Assembly (NCBI GenBank): GCA_038212445.1
Contig: JBBQUM010000012.1
Span: forward strand, 136,494 to 200,493
Direction: 5' to 3'
DNA length: 64,000 nt
Origin: TMP-7 sp038212445
Lineage (GTDB): Bacteria; Acidobacteriota; Terriglobia; Bryobacterales; Bryobacteraceae
Position 1 is the stretch's first letter. Each line of letters starts with the position of its first letter. Of the stretch, positions 8,736 to 17,568 are shown piece after piece. The notes beneath the pieces were generated by a model, which was not told where the DNA came from, did not search any database, and saw only the letters and a list, made by a program, of their open reading frames with translations. Position numbers and translations under genes: made by a program.

Positions 8736-9097
8736 CTATCGGTCCGTTCTGTGTCGCCCGAGTTTGCGGAAAACCAACTCAGCCAACTCTGTCGGCGTTT
8801 TCTGTTGAAGATTGAGGTAATGCACGTCGGGATTCAGGCCCGGAATCACTGTGTCGTCAAACCTCGCCGGGAGGACATACTCCTTCTTTTCCGTCACCGC
8901 TTTTGCAAATGCCGAACGTCGCTCGTGTATCGTCCAGACCTTCTCCGCATACTCCTTGGAAATAAACATCACGCAGTATCGAGCCGTGCCGCCGTATCGT
9001 AGACGGTCGCAAGATGCTCAGTCAAGTGTTTCCCCCACATCATTGCTTCCTCATACTCGTCAAAAAAAACTGACACAACCGCTTGCTTGACTTCCGC
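8736..9097 (-). pseudogene. TIR-domain protein, frameshifted remnant
   Basis: Minus-strand frame with VKQAVVSVFFDEYEEAMMWG and KHLTEHLATVYDTAAR, then after a frameshift near 8990 RYCVMFISKEYAEKVWTIHE, AKAVTEKKEYVLPARFDDT, IPGLNPDVHYLNL, KTPTELAELVFRKL. Order and motifs are those of a bacterial TIR domain (TIR_2 type) covering its last ~110 residues. A TAG at 9098-9100 and loss of recognisable sequence beyond it remove the first strand. TIR proteins often act as NAD-degrading effectors in antiphage defence; this copy is dead. Confidence 0.65.
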
Positions 9098-9100
9098 CTA

Positions 9101-9568
9101 GTCTACGAACAGAAGGGCCGCAATGGAAAACAATCCAAAGCGGCTCGAAGTGGGACGGGTGAAGGTCAAGGTTGGCTATCGCCATCGTTGATGGGCACGG
9201 ATGCAAACACGCATGAGATGGCGACTGTTTCATCTAAAGCTAAACCACATGCAGGTCGATACAAGATACATGTCGTTCGACTGCTGGCGACGAAGGGCAA
9301 GAGGATCTTGCTGAACGAAACCTTCCGCCACAATAATCCTTGGGGGAGCCTGAGCCTGTGAAAGAAGGGATCTGCGTTGAAGAGTGTAAGTTGGCCCACG
9401 CAAACTCGAAAGCGCCCGAAGCGCCCAAAATCTGTTAGATCCTGAGCGCCTTTGTCGAGAAGAGTGAAGATCCGGCAGGACCCGAACCCCCCGATTCGAC
9501 CAATGTACCCGTCGTCTTCGTTGGTAAGTTGGCGACCACAAGGCATTAGTGATTTAATAACAGTAGAG
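9101..9568. other. No supportable gene
   Basis: Several overlapping frames of 60-135 codons are open on both strands, but none has a domain, a plausible ribosome binding site or neighbours that support it. The stretch separates the TIR remnant from tRNA-Thr and is probably residual accessory DNA. Confidence 0.5.
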
Positions 9569-9644
9569 GCCACCGTAGCTCAGTCGGCAGAGCGGCAGTT
9601 TTGTAAACTGCGGGTCGGGGGTTCGATTCCCTCCGGTGGCTCCA
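9569..9644 (+). tRNA. tRNA-Thr(TGT)
   Basis: Full cloverleaf with acceptor stem GCCACCG/CGGTGGC, D-arm GCTC-AGTCGGCA-GAGC, anticodon stem GGCAG/CTGC-type with loop TTTGTAA (anticodon TGT, reading ACA), T-arm CGGGGG-TTCGATTC-CCTCCG-type and an encoded CCA at 9642-9644. It is intact and lies in the middle of the accessory scar region, so it is a candidate historical attachment site, although no duplicated 3' end was found. Confidence 0.95.
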
Positions 9645-9682
9645 CCAACGCAAACCGCAGTTTGCCGGAAAACAAGTTAATT

Positions 9683-9912
9683 CTAGCGGGGATGCTTCTG
9701 TATTTTCAGTGCTCGTCGCCTTGCCAGCTTGACTTGTTTTTTGGGTTCAGGTCCTTCATCAAACCGGAACAACTCTATCACCGGAATCTGTAATGTTCCG
9801 CAATCCGCTCCAGAAGATCGAAGCTCGGACTCATCAAACCACGTTCCAATACGCCGCCAAACTGCGGGGTCAAGGGTGCCAATAGTTCACCGTAGAATTC
9901 CTCTTGTGTCAT
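9683..9912 (-). pseudogene. XRE-family HTH regulator remnant
   Basis: Minus-strand frame TQEEFYGELLAPL...GGVLERGLMSPSFDLLERIAEH matches the last helices of a Cro/C1-type HTH (usual form: SQEELA...GxIERG...SLDxLxRIAxAL). Near 9795 the frame must shift to continue as QIPVIELFRFDEGPEPKKQV and end at TAG 9683-9685, a tail common in phage- or island-type XRE proteins. The N-terminal helix is missing: homology begins exactly where half a tRNA ends. Confidence 0.6.
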
Positions 9913-9914
9913 CC

Positions 9915-9945
9915 TCAGATGCTCTACAACTGAGCTACGCCAGCC
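9915..9945 (-). pseudogene. 5' half of a tRNA (fragment)
   Basis: GCTGGCG-TA-GCTC-AGTTGTA-GAGC-A-TCTGA reproduces the 5' acceptor strand, D-arm and first half of an anticodon stem, then breaks into the XRE remnant. The acceptor and D-arm resemble those of tRNA-Thr(TGT) genes. No anticodon loop, T-arm or 3' acceptor strand follows, so it is not a functional tRNA. Confidence 0.6.
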
Positions 9946-9990
9946 CTCATCATATGTTAACCCGAGCGTAGTTCGGGTTCAATTGAGCTT

Positions 9991-10449
9991 TCATGACGCG
10001 GACTGATATTGTTGGCGGCCCGGAAGCGCCGCAGTTCCTAACCAATACTGTACAAACGCCTTAACCATGCGCGAAAAGCGACCGAAATCCACGGGCTTCA
10101 CTAGATAACCGGTCGCGCCGGCGCGGTACGACGATTCGACATCCTTCGGATTGCAGGAAGTGGTCAACATCGTTGCAGGAACCAGGCGCAGGTGCTTATC
10201 GGCTCGCAGATGTTCGAGTACTGTCAAGCCGTCGGCCATCGGAAGGTTCAGATCTAACAGGAAATGGAGGGGTAGCGAGGACTTCCATAGTCCACTCTCA
10301 ATGGCATCGATGATGTCCTGGCCGGTCTCGAATCGAACGATAGGCGCCGTCACGCCCGATTCCCGTAGCAGCAGTTCAAGCACTTCGAAATCGGCGTCGT
10401 TATCTTCTACCACCACAATCGAAGGGGACAAACGGGACGGTTCAGGCAT
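9991..10449 (-). CDS. Single-domain response regulator (Rcp1/CheY-like)
   Basis: About 152 residues from the ATG at 10449, which has a GGAT-containing Shine-Dalgarno (AAAGGATAG) just upstream; the open frame extends further but without homology. The receiver has the acidic pair in VVVEDNDAD, the phosphoacceptor in HFLLDLNLP, the conserved Thr region (ATMLTTS) and Lys in YLVKPVDFGRF. The extended loop after the second strand resembles Rcp1-type regulators that pair with phytochrome-like kinases. No output domain and no kinase lie nearby, so the partner is unknown. Confidence 0.88.
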   Translation of the reverse strand: MPEPSRLSPSIVVVEDNDADFEVLELLLRESGVTAPIVRFETGQDIIDAIESGLWKSSLPLHFLLDLNLPMADGLTVLEHLRADKHLRLVPATMLTTSCNPKDVESSYRAGATGYLVKPVDFGRFSRMVKAFVQYWLGTAALPGRQQYQSAS

Positions 10450-10692
10450 AAAAACTATCCTTTCGTGCCAAGTTCTGAGCCCTTGCCCGACCCGGCGCGC
10501 ACTACTTAGGGCACGTCCAGTGCCACAATGCATCGCTCCTAACCTGTTGTCCTGAGAGCGCGCCGTATCCACCGCCGGAATTTTCTACCGTTCGACTTTC
10601 TGATACTTGTACTAAGCGATTTCCATTCAGTTTGTCGAAGCGGCTCTTTGTAACGTGATGCATTTCCAAAGCACCCGGGCCACATGAACGAA

Positions 10693-11475
10693 TCAGCGCC
10701 ATTTGCGACTGCCATAGGGCGTGCCCCGCAGCGGCGGACTCGTCTCCTCAAGTTGCTGGATACTCCACGCAGCGATCGATCCAAATACCACCAGCATGTA
10801 CAGGCTGAGCGAAGCGATTCCCAATAGCGCCATCATGATCGCGGCACCGGCGGAAACCTTCAGCGACCGGCGCAGGCCGCCAAATGGATCGTGGCGCACT
10901 AACAAGGCGCGCGCGGCTTGCCCACCGTCGAGGGGGAAGATCGGAAGCAGATTGACGATTCCCCAGTAGAAGTTCACCCACAGCAGATCGTTGAAGATGG
11001 CGCTCTTGTACAAGGCCGAGTACCCTTCGGCGGGCGGGAAGATCGCCCAGACGGTCGGCAGGATCAGCATGCGTGCGCCGATCTGGATCTGTGCGCCCAT
11101 CGACATCGCGATCGCCCCGCTGATAGCGGCGAGTACGAAGCCGGCGGCCGGTCCGGCAAGTGAGATCACTACCTGTGCCGTCGCGCCTCCTCTGACCGCC
11201 CAGCGCGGAATGGCCATGCCGCCAAGTGCGTAGAGCACCGCTTCCGCTGACACTCCGTAGTAGCGAAATGCGAAAACATGTCCGAGTTCGTGGACCAGGA
11301 TCGATACGAAACAGACGACAGCCCAGATGACGGCCTCTCCAGGGTCGCGCGACCCACAGGTGAGCAGAACGGTCAGCCAAAAAAACCACTCCACTCGAAC
11401 CGGGATCCCAAAGAGCTTGAATCGCCAACCGGCGCGATCGCCAGCCGTAACGTCGAATAGCGTTGTGAAGAGCAT
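10693..11475 (-). CDS. Site-2 protease family M50 metallopeptidase
   Basis: 260 residues, polytopic inner-membrane zinc protease. The HELGH zinc motif is at residues 62-66 and the third ligand is the Asp of FPLDGGQAAR near residue 198. About six hydrophobic segments surround them. There are no PDZ or CBS domains, so it is a minimal rhomboid-sized S2P rather than RseP. Substrate unknown. It starts 3 nt after the stop of the upstream hypothetical gene, which suggests co-translation. Confidence 0.9.
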   Translation of the reverse strand: MLFTTLFDVTAGDRAGWRFKLFGIPVRVEWFFWLTVLLTCGSRDPGEAVIWAVVCFVSILVHELGHVFAFRYYGVSAEAVLYALGGMAIPRWAVRGGATAQVVISLAGPAAGFVLAAISGAIAMSMGAQIQIGARMLILPTVWAIFPPAEGYSALYKSAIFNDLLWVNFYWGIVNLLPIFPLDGGQAARALLVRHDPFGGLRRSLKVSAGAAIMMALLGIASLSLYMLVVFGSIAAWSIQQLEETSPPLRGTPYGSRKWR

Positions 11476-11478
11476 GGC

Positions 11479-11931
11479 TTAGAACAGTTGCTCCTGGATC
11501 CAGCCGAGCAAGCCGCGGCGCCGGGTAGTTGAGTCAGGCGGGGCCGTTTTCAGATGCGCGGAGGAGGGGGAAACTACCTCTTCGAGTTGATCCAGACACT
11601 TCTCAATTTCGCGCCGTTCGCCGCGGCCAATGGCTCCGCCGCCACCGCCCGACTGCGGCGTCCCCGCTCCGAGTTCCACACGCAGAATGGCTTGCCAGAC
11701 ATCGCGAAATCCAAAACGCCGGCAGAGGCGGATTGCTTCCGGGAGCAGACGTTGAAGCTCCTTGCGTGCGTTGAGATAGATTTCGTGAAAACTGGCGAGG
11801 TCGGGACTGACTTGGCCGGGCACCGGGAGCCGGTAATACTTCGCGTATTCAGACTCCCAGGCGTCCACGGCCCGAAGATACCGATCGGTGGCTTCCCGTA
11901 GTTGTTGAACGAACGTAGAGTCTGCGCTCAT
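11479..11931 (-). CDS. Hypothetical protein upstream of site-2 protease
   Basis: About 150 residues, mostly alpha-helical with a Gly-rich linker (SGGGGGAIGRGE) and a basic C-terminus (TTRRRGLLGWIQEQLF). No signal peptide, no recognised family. ATG at 11931 is preferred over an upstream TTG at 11940. The 3-nt gap to the M50 protease makes a shared operon very likely; it could be an adaptor or substrate, but the sequence does not say. Confidence 0.7.
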   Translation of the reverse strand: MSADSTFVQQLREATDRYLRAVDAWESEYAKYYRLPVPGQVSPDLASFHEIYLNARKELQRLLPEAIRLCRRFGFRDVWQAILRVELGAGTPQSGGGGGAIGRGERREIEKCLDQLEEVVSPSSAHLKTAPPDSTTRRRGLLGWIQEQLF

Positions 11932-12026
11932 GCTCCGCAAACGTGAAGATCGTCATCGCGCGATACGTCCGCGATCCGGTAAACACCCTACGAGTAGCTC
12001 CGGCGACCTACCGAAAACTCATCAAC

Positions 12027-12569
12027 CTAATCGCCGGACTTTTTCGGCTGCGGCTTGGCAGGAGCGCTCTCGCTCGAAGGTGGAACCAAGCCCTTCAAGC
12101 GCAGATAGGTGACCATATTCCCATAGTGCTCGTAGTTGTGCATATTGTTGAAGCTGAGTACGCTAATTTTGGCGCGGTCCCCGCCAAAGAACTTCACTGT
12201 GGTCGCGCCGTCGGCGTCGGTGATACTATACGCCTTCTGACAGTACGCAAAAGCGTCTTTCAGTCCCTGAACCAGTTCCGCCTTGGCCGTGACTTCTTCC
12301 CAGTTCTTCGTCTCCGGCTTTTCGCCGAGTACGGCGCCACAGAACATGTACTGAGCGTTGGCAACATGTCCGACAAGCTGACCAAACGACCGGATATCGG
12401 GTGTCGGTTTGAAGCTGTAGTTTTCTTCCGGCATCTTCTCAGCGGCGCGGACGAGGACGCCCTGGCCCATGCCGAACATCATCTTGTTGCCCGCGCTAAT
12501 CGGATTGGCGTCCTGGGCCATCAGAGAACCGGCGAGGACGAATGCGCACAACAGCAGTTGCTTTGTCAT
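12027..12569 (-). CDS. DinB-like exported protein
   Basis: 180 residues from the ATG at 12569, preceded by a strong GGGAGGG. A signal peptide (KQLLLCAFVLAGSLMAQ) is followed by a four-helix DinB-superfamily domain: the metal-ligand His residues are in QLVGHVANAQY and NNMHNYEHYGNMVTYLR. The C-terminus is a Lys/Pro/Ser tail. Exported DinB paralogs are numerous in acidobacteria and their activity is unknown; cytosolic relatives are thiol-dependent transferases. Confidence 0.85.
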   Translation of the reverse strand: MTKQLLLCAFVLAGSLMAQDANPISAGNKMMFGMGQGVLVRAAEKMPEENYSFKPTPDIRSFGQLVGHVANAQYMFCGAVLGEKPETKNWEEVTAKAELVQGLKDAFAYCQKAYSITDADGATTVKFFGGDRAKISVLSFNNMHNYEHYGNMVTYLRLKGLVPPSSESAPAKPQPKKSGD

Positions 12570-12617
12570 TTTGAGTAATCCCTCCCGAAAATGATCGCAC
12601 ATGCGCGATTATTGTGG

Positions 12618-13040
12618 TTATTCTTGCGGGTCTTTGCGGCCGGCGTCCAGGACTGCGTTGATGAAACTCACGGAATCATCGCCGGAGAATTGCCGGGCCA
12701 ATTCAAGCGCCTCGTCGATAATGACGGCACGGGGCGATTCCGCCAATTCCATTTCGTAGAGTGCGAGCCGTAGAATGTTGCGGTCCACTGCCGGCATGCG
12801 GTCGAGCCGCCAATTCGTCGATTTCGTAGTGATTTGCTCGTCGAGCGCCGCCTGCTTGGAGAGAGTTCCGCGTACGAGCGATTCCATGAACTCATCGCTA
12901 CCCGCCGCCGCGGCGTTCTCATCCTCGGTGCGAAGAGTCTCGTAGTATCCGCCGATAGCTTCGTCGGCTCCAATTTGCCTCACATCGCATTGAAACAGGA
13001 CCTGGAGGGCGCGTTCGCGTGAACGGTGGCGTGCGGGCAT
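12618..13040 (-). CDS. nusB: Transcription antitermination protein NusB
   Basis: 140 residues, all helical, with MPARHRSRERALQVLFQCD at the N-terminus, the arginine-rich boxA-RNA-binding helix, and the conserved C-terminal SPRAVIIDEALELARQF...SFINAVLDAG. NusB with S10 binds boxA of rRNA leader transcripts and supports antitermination. It lies 3 nt after ribH in the same orientation, the classical ribH-nusB pairing. Confidence 0.96.
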   Translation of the reverse strand: MPARHRSRERALQVLFQCDVRQIGADEAIGGYYETLRTEDENAAAAGSDEFMESLVRGTLSKQAALDEQITTKSTNWRLDRMPAVDRNILRLALYEMELAESPRAVIIDEALELARQFSGDDSVSFINAVLDAGRKDPQE

Positions 13041-13043
13041 CCT

Positions 13044-13520
13044 TTATTTCTTCAACTGCCGCAAGAGGTTGGCCATTTCGATTGCCGTCATGGCGGCATC
13101 AAAGCCCTTGTTCCCGCTCTTGAGGCCCGCGCGATCGAGCGCCTGTTCCACGGTGTTGGTGGTGAGCACGCCAAACGCGACGGGGATATTCAGTTCGAGG
13201 GACATCTGCGCTATGCCGCTCGCCGCCTGTCCGGCTACGTAGTCAAAGTGGGGCGTGTCGCCGCGAATCACAGCGCTGAGCGCGATGATGGCATCCCGCT
13301 GGCCGGCAGCGGCAAGTGCCTTAACGGCCAAAGGGATCTCCCATGAGCCCGGCACGCGGACAATTTCGACATCGGTGTCGACGTTGCAGCCGCTGCGCGC
13401 CAAGGCGTCAAGAGCGCCCGAAAGCAGTTTGTCGGTTACGAAGTTATTGAAACGGCCGACGACAATGCCAAATCTTAATCCGTGCGCGTCGAGCGTTCCT
13501 TCTATGGTCTTTGCCGCCAT
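13044..13520 (-). CDS. ribH: 6,7-dimethyl-8-ribityllumazine synthase
   Basis: 158 residues. It condenses 5-amino-6-ribitylamino-uracil with 3,4-dihydroxybutanone phosphate in riboflavin synthesis. Conserved motifs seen are VGRFNNFVTDKLLSGALDAL, VPGSWEIPLAVKALA, VIRGDTPHFDYVAGQA (with the catalytic His) and GVLTTNTVEQALDRAG. No FMN riboswitch was seen upstream; only 37 nt separate it from the divergent lepA start. First gene of a ribH-nusB pair. Confidence 0.97.
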   Translation of the reverse strand: MAAKTIEGTLDAHGLRFGIVVGRFNNFVTDKLLSGALDALARSGCNVDTDVEIVRVPGSWEIPLAVKALAAAGQRDAIIALSAVIRGDTPHFDYVAGQAASGIAQMSLELNIPVAFGVLTTNTVEQALDRAGLKSGNKGFDAAMTAIEMANLLRQLKK

Positions 13521-13557
13521 CGTGGGATACTTGAGTTTTCAGGCTTCATCATACCGC

Positions 13558-15366
13558 ATGGATCCCGCCTCAATTCGTAATTTCTCGATCATTGCGCACA
13601 TCGACCACGGCAAGTCGACACTGGCTGATCGTCTGCTCGAAGCCACGGGCGCCCTCTCCTCCAGGGAGATGATGGAGCAGGTGCTCGACTCCATGGACCT
13701 GGAGCGTGAGCGCGGCATCACGATCAAAGCGCACGCCGTCCGCTTGAACTACAAAGCGCGTGACGGCAAGATGTATCAGCTCAACCTGATCGACACGCCG
13801 GGTCACGTGGATTTCAGCTATGAGGTATCGCGCAGCCTTCAGGCTTGCGAGGGCGCACTGCTGGTGGTGGACGCCTCGCAGGGCGTGGAAGCGCAAACAC
13901 TGGCCAATACCTATCTGGCGCTGCATCACAATCTTGAGATTATTCCTGTGATCAACAAGATCGATCTGCCGTCGGCCGAGCCCGAGCGGATCAAAGAACA
14001 GATCGAGACCATGATCGGGCTGCCGGCCGATGAGGCCATCATGTGCAGCGCAAAGAGCGGCGTGGGCGTAGAGGATGTACTTGAAGCCGTAGTGCGGCTG
14101 GTCCCCCCTCCAAAGGGGTCGCCAGATGCACCGCTTCAAGCGTTGATTTTCGACTCCTGGTTCGATCCGTATCGAGGCGTCATCATCCTCGCCCGCGTTA
14201 TTCAGGGACGGATGCGCCTGGGGACGAAGATCCGGCTGATGTCCAACGGTAAGGCGTTTGAGATCGAGGGCATTGGCTATCAGAGTCCCAAGCCGATTCC
14301 GAACGAGGAACTGGCGGCGGGTGAGGTCGGCTACCTCCACGCCAACATCAAGACCATTTCAGACGCGATGATCGGCGACACCATCACCGAGGATGCAAAT
14401 CCGGCGAGCGAGGCGCTTCCAGGCTTCGAACATATCAAGCCGATGGTGTTCGCGGGATTGTACCCGGTGGAATCCTCCGAGCACGCCGTTCTGCGCGACG
14501 CGCTTGAGAAGCTCAGGCTCAACGACAGCGCATTCAATTTCGAGCCCGAGAACTCCGCGGCGCTGGGTTTCGGCTTTCGCTGTGGATTTCTCGGTTTGCT
14601 TCACCTTGAGATCGTGCAGGAGCGTCTGGAGCGCGAGTTTGAGATCGATCTGATCACGACGGCTCCCGGCGTCCGGTACCGCATCACCAAGAGCGATGGC
14701 GAAGTAATCGAGGTGGACAATCCCACCAAGTTCCCCGACCCCTCGATGATCGGCAAGACCGAAGAGCCTATTATCGACGCCACGGTGATCACGCGAGAGG
14801 AATACCTCGGCGAGATTCTGAAACTGCTCGAGGAGAAGCGCGGCGACCAGAAGAAGTTTGAGTACATTGGCGGTGGGCGCGTGATGCTGGTTTACGAGAT
14901 GCCGCTGAATGAGATCGTGCTCGATTTCTACGATCGCTTGAAGTCGGCATCGCGCGGCTACGCCTCTCTCGACTATCATCTTTCCGGCTTCCGAACCTCG
15001 GCACTGGTGAAGCTTGACGTGCTGGTGGCGGGTGAGCCCGTCGACGCCCTTTCAATCATCGTTCACAAGGATTTTGCCTACGACCGTGGCAAGGCGCTCA
15101 TCTCACGGCTGCGCAAGCTGATTCCCCGGCAGATGTTCGAGGTTGCTCTACAGGCCGCTATCGGCGCCAAGATTGTCGCGCGCGAGACGATCAGTGCGAT
15201 GGGCAAGAACGTTCTCGCCAAGTGCTATGGAGGCGATATTTCCCGTAAGCGCAAGCTGCTCGAGAAGCAGAAGGAAGGCAAGCGGAGAATGAAGCGCGTG
15301 GGTCGGGTGGAGATTCCGCAGGAAGCATTCCTGTCGGTCTTGAAGGTCACAGCGGACGACGACTAG
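13558..15366 (+). CDS. lepA: Elongation factor 4 (LepA)
   Basis: 602 residues from the ATG at 13558; a much longer open frame upstream overlaps ribH and has no homology. LepA is a ribosome-bound GTPase active in back-translocation and initiation or assembly. G motifs: AHIDHGKST, RGITIKA, DTPGHVDF, NKIDLP, SAKSG. The C-terminal LepA-specific domain is present (GAKIVARETISAMGKNVLAKC...KRRMKRVGRVEIPQEAFLSVLK). Divergent from ribH; the promoters must lie within 37 nt or inside ribH. Confidence 0.97.
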   Translation: MDPASIRNFSIIAHIDHGKSTLADRLLEATGALSSREMMEQVLDSMDLERERGITIKAHAVRLNYKARDGKMYQLNLIDTPGHVDFSYEVSRSLQACEGALLVVDASQGVEAQTLANTYLALHHNLEIIPVINKIDLPSAEPERIKEQIETMIGLPADEAIMCSAKSGVGVEDVLEAVVRLVPPPKGSPDAPLQALIFDSWFDPYRGVIILARVIQGRMRLGTKIRLMSNGKAFEIEGIGYQSPKPIPNEELAAGEVGYLHANIKTISDAMIGDTITEDANPASEALPGFEHIKPMVFAGLYPVESSEHAVLRDALEKLRLNDSAFNFEPENSAALGFGFRCGFLGLLHLEIVQERLEREFEIDLITTAPGVRYRITKSDGEVIEVDNPTKFPDPSMIGKTEEPIIDATVITREEYLGEILKLLEEKRGDQKKFEYIGGGRVMLVYEMPLNEIVLDFYDRLKSASRGYASLDYHLSGFRTSALVKLDVLVAGEPVDALSIIVHKDFAYDRGKALISRLRKLIPRQMFEVALQAAIGAKIVARETISAMGKNVLAKCYGGDISRKRKLLEKQKEGKRRMKRVGRVEIPQEAFLSVLKVTADDD

Positions 15367-15375
15367 ACACGAACT

Positions 15376-17568
15376 TCAACTGAGCATCATACGCCACAAT
15401 CCGCGTCCATAGGTCGCCGCGGTTAACGTCCGGTCCTTCTCGTGGTAGACGAGATCCATGATGGGAACCCACGGCAGATCACCATTGCCGCTAATCCAGG
15501 TTTCTCCCAGATTCCTCGTCAGGTGGACACCGCAGTGGCTGGCGACATAGATGCAAGATGGCTTGTCCGAGCGTATCTCCACGGCGGTATGAGCGATGTT
15601 CGGCAGCTTGCCGCGGTCGATATCGCTCCAGCGTTTTCCACCATCCTTCGATAGGAAAACGTGCGACATCATCGAACCATCCTGGGCCACGAATCCAGGC
15701 AAGCCAATGGTCACGATGACGAAGTCTGGATCTGTGGGGTCCACGGCGATCGCCGAGATCAGTTGCTGCGGCAGCGGTGTTGCAGCCAGGTTCGCCGACC
15801 ATGCATGACCGCCGTCGACGCTGCGAAAGAAGCCGCCTGCTGTCGTAGCCGCGTACACTCGCCTCGGGTCAGAGACGCTGATCGAAATCGCCGTAACCAC
15901 GCTCTTATCCAACACCGGCGATACTGGCGCCCAGGTTGCGCCCGCATCCTTAGTGCGCCAAATTCGCGTGGTGCCGGTGAAGACGGTCTTGGGGTCGGAA
16001 TGGTCGATCGCCAGGTAAGTCAGAAAAACTAACCGGCGTTCTTCATCCGGAACGTCCGGCGAGCAGGACACCCAATTCTCAGTCTCGCTGTGTCGAAAAA
16101 CGCCTACCTGTTGGAACGAACCGAACATCTGAACCGGATTGTCGTGGCCATAGACCAACCAAGCGCCATCGCCACCGATTACGGCGTTGAAATCGTCGGC
16201 ATTACCCGTCTCAGTCACCACTGTTTCGATATCCTGGCACCCGCCGCCGTAGTGATTTCCGTCCGCGGGGGCGACGTCCACCGTATAGAACATGGCGATT
16301 CCCAGGCCGCTATTGCGCGTCTCCCAGTTCTTTCCGTCTGGGCTCGTGGCGAAGCCGCCGTCGTTCGCCGAGTAGATCCGCCCGCCTTGCAGAATAACGA
16401 TCGCGTGATGGTCGGCGTGGACGTAATCTGCGGCGTCGGAATCCTTGGATTGGGTCATCTTTTTCCAGGATTTGCCGCCATCCGTAGAGCGGTGCAGGTT
16501 AGTCATTCCGCACATAACGGTGTCGCTATCGCCAGGGTGCACCGCGATGCAGAGGTTGTAGGCGAGTTGATGTTCATGATCAAACTCAGTGCCGTGGATC
16601 GGCTCCCACTTATCTCCCAGATGCCGGCTTCTAAAGACGCCCAGAAGGCGCTTCGAAGTGTTGACCATGACCGCGTATACGGTACTGGGATCACTCGCTC
16701 CGATGGCAATCGCGCTTCGACCAACTTTTGACCCCGCCGGCAACCCGTCTGTCAGTTGAGTCCAATCCTTGCCGCTGAAGCGCCAGATGCCGCCTCCATG
16801 GGATCCGTCTTCGATCGCGGCAAACACAACGCCCTTCTTCGTGGGATGGAAGTTAACGGCGTGGCACATCTGGCGACCGTCCCCGGCGAAGGTCTCCTTT
16901 CGCCAGGTGTTGCCGCCGTCAAACGTCGAAAAGATTCCCGCCGGATCGTCATCGCCCACTGCCACTCCGCCGAGAAGAACGTGTTTTGAATCGAAGGGAT
17001 CGATGGCGATGGCGCTGATACGTCGCGGCAAATTGTTCTTTGTGCTTCCACCCACGCAACCCCATCCCCGGTCTGCCGATTCAAAACAATAAATGCCGTT
17101 TCCGTTGTAGGAACCGGTGGTGCGATTGGCCTCTCCTGTGCCGCAAAATACGGTGGAGGGAACCTGCGGATCGATGGCGAGCGCGCCGATCTGCATCACC
17201 ATCGTCTGATCCCAGAAGGGTTCCCAACTCATGCCGGCATCGCTCGAGCGCCATACTCCGCCGCCCGCTGCGCCTGCGTAGATCGTATTCGGGTGTTTCG
17301 GATGGACCGCGAGGCAGGTGAGCCGGCCGCCAAGACTTGAAGGCCCCGCAAAGGACCAGACAAAGGTTTCGTAGGATGAGGGTAAAGCGGAACTCATCTG
17401 CCAGCCGGAGAGTAGCGCATCGCCAGAGGCTTCGTGAGCGCCGGGAATCCGCGCGCGGTCAGCGAACCAGGCGTCGGAGGCTTTCGGAGCGGAAGCGTCA
17501 GGCCGCGGCAAAAGCGTTGCTTTCATCGCGGCCTTGGACGGTCCACGCCCGATTTTACGGGCGGCCAT
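15376..17568 (-). CDS. BNR/Vps10-type beta-propeller protein
   Basis: 730 residues built from repeated propeller blades with Asp-box motifs such as SSDAGMSWEPF, TFDGGNTWRKE, STDGGKSWKKM, TKDAGATWAPV and SKDGGKRWSD. The fold matches sortilin/Vps10 and sialidase-like BNR repeat proteins; no sialidase catalytic Arg triad or FRIP motif was recognised, so enzymatic activity is not claimed. There is no clear signal peptide, although the N-terminal 60 residues are low complexity. Its ATG directly abuts the stop of the histone H1-like gene (TAA then ATG), implying coupled translation. Confidence 0.8.
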   Translation of the reverse strand: MAARKIGRGPSKAAMKATLLPRPDASAPKASDAWFADRARIPGAHEASGDALLSGWQMSSALPSSYETFVWSFAGPSSLGGRLTCLAVHPKHPNTIYAGAAGGGVWRSSDAGMSWEPFWDQTMVMQIGALAIDPQVPSTVFCGTGEANRTTGSYNGNGIYCFESADRGWGCVGGSTKNNLPRRISAIAIDPFDSKHVLLGGVAVGDDDPAGIFSTFDGGNTWRKETFAGDGRQMCHAVNFHPTKKGVVFAAIEDGSHGGGIWRFSGKDWTQLTDGLPAGSKVGRSAIAIGASDPSTVYAVMVNTSKRLLGVFRSRHLGDKWEPIHGTEFDHEHQLAYNLCIAVHPGDSDTVMCGMTNLHRSTDGGKSWKKMTQSKDSDAADYVHADHHAIVILQGGRIYSANDGGFATSPDGKNWETRNSGLGIAMFYTVDVAPADGNHYGGGCQDIETVVTETGNADDFNAVIGGDGAWLVYGHDNPVQMFGSFQQVGVFRHSETENWVSCSPDVPDEERRLVFLTYLAIDHSDPKTVFTGTTRIWRTKDAGATWAPVSPVLDKSVVTAISISVSDPRRVYAATTAGGFFRSVDGGHAWSANLAATPLPQQLISAIAVDPTDPDFVIVTIGLPGFVAQDGSMMSHVFLSKDGGKRWSDIDRGKLPNIAHTAVEIRSDKPSCIYVASHCGVHLTRNLGETWISGNGDLPWVPIMDLVYHEKDRTLTAATYGRGLWRMMLS

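Noticed and set aside
9166..9573. 135-codon minus-strand frame
   Set aside because: No domain, starts next to the tRNA, and competing frames on both strands are equally long.
9915..9945. Second functional tRNA gene
   Set aside because: No anticodon loop, T-arm or 3' acceptor strand follows.
13255..13557. N-terminal extension of the lepA open frame by 101 codons
   Set aside because: It lies antisense to ribH and shows no homology; LepA begins at the ATG at 13558 just before NFSIIAHIDHGKST.
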